Of a stretch of DNA of 18,299 nucleotides, positions 12,726-18,299 are shown piece after piece. The position numbers and the translations under genes are program-made. The stretch is from assembly GCA_964511535.1 (NCBI GenBank), contig CAZEFW010000180.1, positions 1 through 18,299 of the forward strand. The letters run 5' to 3'. The number at the start of each line of letters is the position of its first letter. The stretch's first letter is position 1. Origin of the DNA: CAZCFB01 sp964511535. GTDB taxonomy: Bacteria > Myxococcota_A > Polyangia > GCA-2747355 > CAZCFB01. The notes beneath the pieces were generated by a model, which was not told where the DNA came from, did no database searches, and saw only the letters and a program-made list of their open reading frames with translations.

Positions 12726-15700
12726 GAGTCCGCCAGAAGGAGGGCGAGTGCCCTGGCTGTGACGGGCCGGGGGAAATCGGGGCGCCCTGCTCGGAGCGGG
12801 CGTGCAGCTTCAGGGGCTATCATCACATCCCCAGATCCTTCGCAGAGGCGCTGAGCGAGGATGGCTCCCCCAGCCCGGTCATCGGCCGGATGGTGGAGGA
12901 TTACCTGGTGGTGGCGGAGCTCGGGTCGGGAGGCTTCGGCACGGTGTACCTGGGCCTGCAGCGGCCCCGGTTCAAGCTGCGGGCCGCGGTGAAGCTGCTC
13001 AACAAGGGGCAGCTCGACCCCAAGCAGGCCAGGAGGTACGAGGCGAAGTTCCAGAGCGAGGGGGACGCGCTGGCCATGCTGGCCCACCCGAACATCGTCC
13101 GGCTCTACCAGCACGGGGTTTGCGAGGGGATCCCGTTCCTGGTCATGGAGTTCGTGGAGGGGGGCCGCGCGCTCCGCGATCTGCTCAAAGATCTGGCCGA
13201 CGACCGCGTCATGTCCATCGGCGACATACGCCGCATCCTGGAGCAGCTCTGCAACGGCCTCGCCTCGGCTCACGCCCAGGGGATCATCCATCGAGATATC
13301 AAGCCCGAGAACATCATGCTGCAGCAGGTGGAGGGCGACCCGAACTACGTGCGCATCCTCGACTTCGGCCTGGCCAAGTTCGTCCAGGAGGGGACCCAGA
13401 CCAGCGTGGCCATGGGCACGCCCGTGTACATGGCCCCCGAGCAGTTCGAGATGCGCAACCTCGGCCCGTGGACCGACATCTACTCGGTCGCTTACATCGC
13501 TTACGAGCTGCTCACGAGGATCAACCCGCTGGCGGGCCTGAGCCAGGAGGAGCTCATCAGGCGCAAGCTGCTCGCGCGGCCGGACTACATCGACGAGGGC
13601 AAGCTCACCCCCTCGGCCGTGCCGTTCTTCCACAAGGCCCTGGCTCATGATCCCGGAGCGCGTTATCGCAGTGTGGGCGACTTCCGCGACGACATGCTCG
13701 CCATGTTCGACGAGGTCGAGGCGATCTTTGACCGCAAGAGATCGGCGCCCCCCGCCCCCGCGCCAGCACCCACTCCGCAGTCCAGGCAGCTCACACGTGA
13801 TGACCACGTCGCCCTCGCCGAGGAGTTCAGGTCGGGCCTCCACGGAGGCGAGAACAACCTCCAGGTGCTGAGCGCCATGGTGGACGTGGCCCTTGACCGC
13901 ACCGACGCCATCCATGGCCTTGTGTTCGGGCTCGATGGCCCCACCTCCTCCACGGCCAATCGCCCTGGAGCGCCGCTCCAGGGGGTGCCGGTGACGCAGT
14001 ATGGGGTGGCCCAGGAGGCCCCCTCGGGGTGGTGGGACAACCTCGCGATGGGCATCGCCCGCATCACCTCCTCTACTGGCAAGGCGTTCCGTTCGGTTGA
14101 CCTTGCCACCCGGGAGCCCCCTCTGGAAGGGGCAAGCGAGAGCGGCCTCCGATCGGCCCTATGCATGCCGCTGATCGCCCAGGATGGCGAGGGATTCTTG
14201 ATTTACCTCGCCGCAAAGGCGCCCGGCGCCTTCAGCCATCAGACCGAGAGGTTATTCGAACAACTCGGGCGCTGGGCCCTGGAGCAGGTCAGCCCCCCGC
14301 CCCAGGTCGCCTCCCCTGCCCCGCCGCCGGAACCGGAGCCCGCGCGCGTCAGCGTGAGCGCGGACGATATCGTGGCCAAGGCTGGCCTCCACCCTCCGAG
14401 GTCGCCGACCGCCCCGGACCAGGCTGCAGGCGGCCTCCAAGCTCCAACCGGCGGGGCCGAGCCTGAGCCACCCGCAAGCGTCGAGGTCATGGAGGAGGCC
14501 TTTGAGCCCGAGCGACAACCGTCGGACCTGGAGCGGCTCTACGACGCCGAGCAGGTCCGGAGCATGCCGTTCAACTCCCTGCCCACTGATGTTCGCGCCA
14601 AGCTGGTGGCCCACCTCAACTGGGAGCGGCTGCCCGGCCCGCTGTTCCACCACATGCACCAGGAGACGAAGAGCAACCCGCTGACGCTCATTATCGTGGG
14701 TCTCATCGCCGGGGCCCTGCTGCTCCTCAAGGCCTGGTACTCGGGCGACATGGTTCAGCAACCAGGCGCTCTCCATTCCGCCAAGTGGCTGGTAGTCTAC
14801 ATACCGCTCGCGGTGATCATGATCGCCTCTTTGATCAAGGCGATATCCATCTACTTCAGCAACCGGCGCTTGCCCTACGAGCCCGGCCGTTACGTGTTCG
14901 CCCTGGACGCCATCGAGCTGGACGACGACGAGATCACGATCCTGCCCAGGAGCATGATGGGTGAAATCTCGGCGCGTGTGGATGAGTCCCCCATGGGCAG
15001 TAGCCGACTCAGGTTGAGCATCGCCCGAAAGGACAGCCCCGAGGTGTTCCACGCGCTCTCGCCGACCAACGAGCCCCAGGCCGCCATGAACCGCTACGCC
15101 AGAGCCAGGAAAGAGGCAGTAGAGGCCCTGGAGAGCGGAGACCAGCGGACCCTCGAGACCTTCGACCCCTTCATGATGCTGCGCCTCAACGGCTGGGACC
15201 TGAGCGGGGGAGAGGGCACTGGAGGCCAGCCCAGGGTTCGGTTCAACCTGCCGCTGGCCGGTGCCTGGCCGCTGCTGGCCATCGGCCTCGGCCTCGGCCT
15301 CGGCCTGGGCACCTGGCACTACCGAAACCGTCTGCTGGACGAGGCGATGTTTTCCTATGCAAGGGAAAAAAACACCCCGATGGCGCTCGGTAGTTACATC
15401 GATCAGAAGGGCGCGCGGTACGTCGAGGAGGTCCGCGCCAGGTTCCTGCCCCTTGCCCTCGCCAAGAAGGACAGGACCATCTCGGGCGTGGCAAAGGTGA
15501 TCGTGAGCCTGGGCAAGCTGAAGAAAGATCTTCCCCACCGCGCCGCCTACATCGACGAGTCGATCGTTCTCATCAAGCAGCTCCGCCTGAAGGCCGCCGT
15601 CAAGAAGAAGTCGGTCAAGGAGCTTCGGGAGTTGAAGAAGCACCTTCCGGATTTGACGCCCGCATGCAACAAGGCCATCGGGGCGCTGTACCAGGCCGCC

Positions 15701-16351
15701 CTTGAGAAGCTCAAGCTCCACCTAAGCGACCGAGACCCCAGCCTGGTCGCGTGGTTCAGCCGTCTGTTTGCATGGCTCTCCAAACATGACACCAACGAGC
15801 TGCTCATCCGGTTCAAGCCCCCCACCATGAAATCACTGCTGCTGGCTGACCGGTACCTGAGCAGGAAGATGTCCACCCACGCCCCCATCGCGCCCCACTT
15901 CTCCGATAGCCAGAACAAGGGCCGCGAGCGGCTCATGCTGACCAAGGGTCTGGCGGACACCTTCGGCAAGATCGTTCACAAGGAGATCCTCACCCTGCGC
16001 AGGGGCCAGCGCTTCCAGGAGGAGAAGCCCGATTACGGCTCCCAAAGCAGGCCCACCATCTACGTGGAATACGACGTCAAGCCCTCCGGCCGCATCTACC
16101 GCGGCAGGACCAGCGCGACCACCTACGCCGGCATCACCATCTCCTTCGCCGTGGCGCTGAGCCTGCCCGGCGAAAAAGAAACGGTCTCTTACAGCCTCGA
16201 GGTGGAGCCGCCCAAGGAGTTCAAGGTCAGCACCGCCAGCACCCACTACGGCGCCAGCTTGGGCCCCTCCGCGGGCAACGTCTACGAGGAGATGTCAACC
16301 CGCGCCTTCGAGCTCCTGGTGGCAGAGATGAAGCGCAAGCTGTTCCGGTAG
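12722..16351 (+). CDS. Membrane Ser/Thr protein kinase with N-terminal Cys4 ribbon and GAF-like domain
   Basis: The 1209-aa protein shares the N-terminal ribbon (C10, C13, C23, C28) and a closely similar kinase domain with the preceding gene. The kinase (about 58-335) is complete: GSGGFG (68-73), Lys91, Glu113, HRDIKPEN (190-197), DFG (214-216), APE (238-240). A GAF-like sensory region follows (about 375-522), recognisable by its LRSALCMPLIAQDGEGFLIYL core. After a Pro-rich linker come hydrophobic spans at about 653-670, 688-712 and 847-863, the last a GLGLGLGLG glycine zipper. Between spans two and three is an unassigned soluble segment. The end (870-1209) is helical, Lys-rich, then beta-rich and ends MKRKLFR. 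With the kinase in the cytoplasm and three spans, the C-terminal part would be periplasmic, so it may sense envelope state. It is coupled to the preceding kinase by ATGA. Confidence 0.88.
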   Translation: MRVRQKEGECPGCDGPGEIGAPCSERACSFRGYHHIPRSFAEALSEDGSPSPVIGRMVEDYLVVAELGSGGFGTVYLGLQRPRFKLRAAVKLLNKGQLDPKQARRYEAKFQSEGDALAMLAHPNIVRLYQHGVCEGIPFLVMEFVEGGRALRDLLKDLADDRVMSIGDIRRILEQLCNGLASAHAQGIIHRDIKPENIMLQQVEGDPNYVRILDFGLAKFVQEGTQTSVAMGTPVYMAPEQFEMRNLGPWTDIYSVAYIAYELLTRINPLAGLSQEELIRRKLLARPDYIDEGKLTPSAVPFFHKALAHDPGARYRSVGDFRDDMLAMFDEVEAIFDRKRSAPPAPAPAPTPQSRQLTRDDHVALAEEFRSGLHGGENNLQVLSAMVDVALDRTDAIHGLVFGLDGPTSSTANRPGAPLQGVPVTQYGVAQEAPSGWWDNLAMGIARITSSTGKAFRSVDLATREPPLEGASESGLRSALCMPLIAQDGEGFLIYLAAKAPGAFSHQTERLFEQLGRWALEQVSPPPQVASPAPPPEPEPARVSVSADDIVAKAGLHPPRSPTAPDQAAGGLQAPTGGAEPEPPASVEVMEEAFEPERQPSDLERLYDAEQVRSMPFNSLPTDVRAKLVAHLNWERLPGPLFHHMHQETKSNPLTLIIVGLIAGALLLLKAWYSGDMVQQPGALHSAKWLVVYIPLAVIMIASLIKAISIYFSNRRLPYEPGRYVFALDAIELDDDEITILPRSMMGEISARVDESPMGSSRLRLSIARKDSPEVFHALSPTNEPQAAMNRYARARKEAVEALESGDQRTLETFDPFMMLRLNGWDLSGGEGTGGQPRVRFNLPLAGAWPLLAIGLGLGLGLGTWHYRNRLLDEAMFSYAREKNTPMALGSYIDQKGARYVEEVRARFLPLALAKKDRTISGVAKVIVSLGKLKKDLPHRAAYIDESIVLIKQLRLKAAVKKKSVKELRELKKHLPDLTPACNKAIGALYQAALEKLKLHLSDRDPSLVAWFSRLFAWLSKHDTNELLIRFKPPTMKSLLLADRYLSRKMSTHAPIAPHFSDSQNKGRERLMLTKGLADTFGKIVHKEILTLRRGQRFQEEKPDYGSQSRPTIYVEYDVKPSGRIYRGRTSATTYAGITISFAVALSLPGEKETVSYSLEVEPPKEFKVSTASTHYGASLGPSAGNVYEEMSTRAFELLVAEMKRKLFR
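15284..15310 (+). repeat. Tandem GGCCTC hexamers encoding a Gly-Leu membrane zipper
   Basis: Four consecutive GGC-CTC/CTG units followed by GGC encode GLGLGLGLG at residues 855-863 of the kinase, inside its third membrane span. Alternating Gly-Leu favours close helix packing, and a hexamer repeat could vary in length by slippage without shifting the frame. Confidence 0.7.
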
Positions 16352-16427
16352 ACCGCCTGTTAAGCCAGGGTGCCGTCCAGCCGACGATATCGGTCGCCGC
16401 AGCAGGAGAGCTGGTGCAATAAGCCGG

Positions 16428-16850
16428 TTAGCGCTGAACTCGCCTCACGATGAATGTCCAGGTATAGCGGTGATTCTCCTGGAATGCGGTCTGTCCCGAG
16501 GTACTGCGGGCGCCCTCTGCCGAGGCTTCGAAGTTATAGGTTCCCGCGGGTACCTTGATCGCCTCGTCGCTGTTGGGACCAATGGTCATCAATTTCGAGG
16601 CAGGACCATTGATCTGCACCGTGATGCTCAGCTCGGTCTTGTTCTTGATGTTCACTTCCGGCTCGATCAATCCCTCGACATACTCGGCATGAAACGGGCC
16701 GGAAGAGCCTGAAGATTGAGAGGTGTGTCCGCCGCAGGCGCTGGCCGCCAGGACAAGCAAGACCAGCAGGCCCCCCCTGATATACCTGGCTGGAATTCGG
16801 AGCGATAGCCTCGCAATATTCGCGGGCGATAGAAGAAGATGGATCCTCAT
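16428..16850 (-). CDS. Small lipoprotein with one beta-sandwich-like domain
   Basis: The 140-aa product has an Arg-containing N-terminus, a hydrophobic core (about 27-37) and a lipobox-like LAASAC ending at Cys39, followed by a Gly/Ser-rich tether. The mature part (about 50-138) is strand-rich: EPEVNIKNKTELSITVQING, TIGPNSDEAIKVPAGTYNFE, then HRYTWTFIV. That pattern (N-x-T, PxG/PAGTY) is common in small beta-sandwich domains of surface proteins, but I cannot assign a family. The signal region is longer than usual before the hydrophobic core. AAGGGGGAG directly before the ATG supports the start at 16850. It is convergent with the membrane kinase (76 bp apart), and 106 bp separate it from the upstream macro-domain gene. 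It is probably anchored in the periplasm or outer membrane, where it could meet the kinase's periplasmic part (inference). Confidence 0.68.
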   Translation of the reverse strand: MRIHLLLSPANIARLSLRIPARYIRGGLLVLLVLAASACGGHTSQSSGSSGPFHAEYVEGLIEPEVNIKNKTELSITVQINGPASKLMTIGPNSDEAIKVPAGTYNFEASAEGARSTSGQTAFQENHRYTWTFIVRRVQR

Positions 16851-16884
16851 GGCTCCCCCTTTGGATGGGTTGATTCAAGCCGGA

Positions 16885-16950
16885 TTCTATCACATCAGCG
16901 AGAGCGCATTTACGCTCCCGGTGGCGGCGATGAAGCGCAAACTGCTTCAG
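16885..16950 (+). pseudogene. Remnant of the 3' end of a kinase paralogue
   Basis: Read on the plus strand, these bases encode a peptide ending SAFTLPVAAMKRKLLQ, which aligns with the last residues of the membrane kinase (RAFELLVAEMKRKLFR). At the nucleotide level 16915-16947 matches 16313-16345 at 27 of 33 positions. Upstream no further kinase sequence is found, and the frame runs past the old stop position. It lies in the gap between the lipoprotein and macro genes, antisense to them. I interpret it as the decayed end of a second kinase gene. The stretch is short, so confidence is moderate. Confidence 0.55.
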
Positions 16951-16956
16951 CAAGGG

Positions 16957-17784
16957 CTACCCGGACAGCCGGTTGAAGAACATGACCATCTGAAGCTCTG
17001 ACTCCAGATCGGACGGGTGCAGACAGATCCGCTGCAGCGAGGTGCACGGCTCGTCGCACAGGTAGGTGGCGATGGCGTTGAGCATGGCGTTGACCATCAC
17101 CGCGGAGGCCATGGCGCCGGGGTAGACGCTGTAGCCCGGCCGCGAGGCGAACTGTGGGATGGCGATGCTGCGGCATGCCTGTTCGTGGGCCAGCGAGAGC
17201 GCATTGACCACGCACGAGCGGACATGGGTGTCCCGGGTGTCGAGGCGCTGAAGCGCTCCGCCCTCCCCTCGGCAGTAGCGGATGGAGATGGCCTCGATGA
17301 TGCCCTTTGTGATGCGGCGAGCTGGGCCGGCGAGCGGCAGGAAGTAGGCCTGCCCGTGCACCAGCTCCCCGTGGTTGCGGGCGAGCAGCGCCTGCTTGGC
17401 CTGCTGGTACGGCTCGCCCAGGTCATCGTGGAGCCGCCGGGCCAGCCCGGAGCCGGCGATGAGGAAGTTGTTGGCGCTGTCCACCAGCGCGTCACAGGCC
17501 TGCCCGCTGGCCTGGGCGTGCTCCGGGTCGTCGGGCCGGTAGACCTCCATGAACGGGTAGCCGCCATGCTCCTCCGGGGCGAGCAACCAGTACCCCATGC
17601 CCGCGGCGTTGAACAGGCAGGTGGGGAAGATCCAGACCTCGGTGCTGCTGATCCTGTAGCGCGTCACCACATCTTGCAGCATATCGTCGGTGGGCTGGTG
17701 GTCGCGGCTGAGCCCGCACCAGAGGCACAGCGGCGGACCCGGCGGCATGGGCCGGCCGCATCTGGGGCATGGTTCGAGGGTCAT
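16957..17784 (-). CDS. Macro-domain protein with N-terminal zinc ribbon
   Basis: The 275-aa protein begins with a four-cysteine ribbon (C6, C9, C20, C23; CPRC...CLWC). After an unassigned Trp/Tyr-rich stretch (about 45-88) comes a macro domain (about 90-268). Its first ligand loop reads LVDSANNFLIAGSGLARRLHDDLG (the canonical form is VNAAN...GGGVA.AIH..aG). HGELVHGQAYFLPLAG follows, and the second loop region reads IAIPQFASRPGYSVYPGAMA. Macro domains bind ADP-ribose and many remove it from proteins or nucleic acids; Asn105 and the GSG are kept, but the VN position is VD, so hydrolase activity is uncertain. The start at 17784 is preferred: AAGGTGA lies about 9 bases before it and the stop of the upstream gene 14 bases before it. 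Starts at 17802 and 17817 are possible and would overlap that gene. Confidence 0.8.
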   Translation of the reverse strand: MTLEPCPRCGRPMPPGPPLCLWCGLSRDHQPTDDMLQDVVTRYRISSTEVWIFPTCLFNAAGMGYWLLAPEEHGGYPFMEVYRPDDPEHAQASGQACDALVDSANNFLIAGSGLARRLHDDLGEPYQQAKQALLARNHGELVHGQAYFLPLAGPARRITKGIIEAISIRYCRGEGGALQRLDTRDTHVRSCVVNALSLAHEQACRSIAIPQFASRPGYSVYPGAMASAVMVNAMLNAIATYLCDEPCTSLQRICLHPSDLESELQMVMFFNRLSG

Positions 17785-17798
17785 GTTGGTTTTCACCT

Positions 17799-18128
17799 TC
17801 ATCCGCGAGGCAGGCATCTCATCGTTCCGCTGCCAGGCACCGGACGCTGATTCAGCATGAAATAAGCGCTGGCAATGGCGATGGCCCCTTCCCTCGGCTT
17901 AGGGAAGCGCCAGCGCTTGGCCGCCTTGGTTAGACAGCCTTCGATGGCCTTGTTCTTGACGCTTGTCGTCTGAACAACGGCGCGTACAACCTGGCCGGTG
18001 GGCACCGCTGCGAACTGTATCGCGACAACCCCCGACAGGTTCGAGTTGGACTGGGTCCCCTTGGCGATGACACGCATCACGTCGTGAGTGTCGTGTAGGA
18101 TCTGCCCTGCCAGCGGGTCGTGCGCCAT
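17799..18128 (-). CDS. Stand-alone AgmX/PglI (TonB-like) C-terminal domain protein
   Basis: The 109-aa protein is almost entirely one domain. NLSGVVAIQFAAVPTGQVVR (about 30-49), TTSVKNKAIEGCLTKAAKRW (54-73) and RFPKPREGAIAIASAYFML (74-92) follow the pattern of the AgmX/PglI C-terminal domain of Myxococcota (.L.G.V.v.f.i...G.V....v..s...N..v..CL.....rW.FP.P..G). In larger proteins this domain follows a membrane anchor or FHA region and resembles the periplasmic TonB C-terminus. Here neither a signal peptide nor a membrane segment precedes it. The N-terminal helix also lacks the usual CYE-type cysteine. GAGGA about 6 bases before the ATG supports the start at 18128. It lies 14 bp upstream of the macro gene and is probably cotranscribed with it. 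Whether it works in the cytoplasm or is a truncated remnant is unclear. Confidence 0.72.
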   Translation of the reverse strand: MAHDPLAGQILHDTHDVMRVIAKGTQSNSNLSGVVAIQFAAVPTGQVVRAVVQTTSVKNKAIEGCLTKAAKRWRFPKPREGAIAIASAYFMLNQRPVPGSGTMRCLPRG

Positions 18129-18162
18129 CGCCTGTCCTCACATCCGCTACAGAGCGTCCATG

Positions 18163-18299
18163 CTACTCGGACAGCAGGCTGAAGAACATCACCATCAGCA
18201 GCTCCGACTCCAGGTAAGATGGGCGAAAGCAGACTAGAAGCCTGTGCTCAAGCGCAACGAGCAAATCTCGGGCGCAAGTGACTTATCGCTGCTCAAAGG
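18163..18299 (-). pseudogene. Remnant of the 3' end of a second macro-domain gene
   Basis: On the minus strand the last 28 codons encode a peptide with FRPSYLESELLMVMFFSLLSE, matching the C-terminus of the macro protein (LHPSDLESELQMVMFFNRLSG). Bases 18163-18210 match 16957-17004 at 41 of 48 positions, and both end in TAG. The same frame is closed by TAA at 18283-18285, only 39 codons from the end, so no intact macro gene can be read into it in this frame. It is a decayed or frameshifted copy; the rest, if present, lies beyond the right edge. Confidence 0.65.

Noticed and set aside
12458..13915. 485-codon minus-strand frame crossing the junction of the two kinases
   Set aside because: It lies opposite two well-supported kinase genes and has no family features of its own.
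14252..15721. 489-codon minus-strand frame within the membrane kinase
   Set aside because: It is antisense to the kinase linker, membrane and C-terminal regions, with low-complexity Gly/Gln/Val composition.
16352..16427. Possible bidirectional terminator between the membrane kinase and the lipoprotein gene
   Set aside because: Only short imperfect palindromes (such as around GATATC and AGCGCT) are present, with no stable GC stem followed by a T-run.
16723..17001. 92-codon plus-strand frame containing the kinase remnant as a real small gene
   Set aside because: Its first half is antisense to the lipoprotein signal region and its end runs antisense into the macro gene. Only the middle resembles the kinase end, which fits a remnant better than a gene.

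Overview
The window is very GC-rich and gene-dense, with genes that overlap or sit a few bases apart. It carries type VI secretion (T6SS) accessory families (DUF6484, TIGR02270 HEAT-repeat, DUF2169, DUF4150/PAAR-like), large multidomain Hanks-type Ser/Thr kinases, and an AgmX/PglI-type TonB C-terminal domain. That combination suggests a member of the Myxococcota or a related deltaproteobacterial lineage. This is inferred from gene content; no rRNA or other phylogenetic marker is present.

Left part (1-6335): T6SS cargo and spike accessories. A plus-strand pair, a DUF6484 protein (probably cut by the left edge) and a TIGR02270 HEAT-repeat protein, meets a five-gene minus-strand operon and the two share the stop tetranucleotide CTAG. 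In order of transcription the operon encodes an unrecognised beta-rich protein (candidate cargo), an unrecognised 261-aa protein, a DUF2169 adaptor-type protein, a stand-alone DUF4150 PAAR-like tip and a ketosynthase-fold protein lacking the active-site cysteine.

Middle part (6438-16351): a signalling module. Three genes (pseudokinase with an acidic motif-repeat tail, lipoprotein-like membrane protein with a TerB-like domain, YbjN/secretion-chaperone-like protein) follow a candidate promoter. A second YbjN-like gene lies convergently 7 bp away. Divergent from it are two translationally coupled, paralogous kinases with the same N-terminal four-cysteine ribbon. The first has HLD instead of HRD and carries PDZ-, TPR- and cysteine-less thioredoxin-like parts. 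The second has a canonical kinase core, a GAF-like domain and three membrane segments. A short acidic/hydrophobic motif occurs in both the pseudokinase tail and the first kinase linker.

Right part (16428-18299): a minus-strand set made of a small lipoprotein, a zinc-ribbon plus macro-domain protein and a stand-alone AgmX/PglI C-terminal domain. Two decayed gene fragments were found here: a remnant of a kinase 3' end (16885-16950) and a remnant of a second macro-gene 3' end (18163-18299). They indicate past duplication and loss of kinase and macro gene copies. No RNA genes, CRISPR arrays, complete mobile elements or gene-free stretches over 300 bases were seen. The largest gaps are 156 bp (6336-6491), 106 bp (16851-16956, holding the kinase remnant) and 76 bp (16352-16427, nothing clear).
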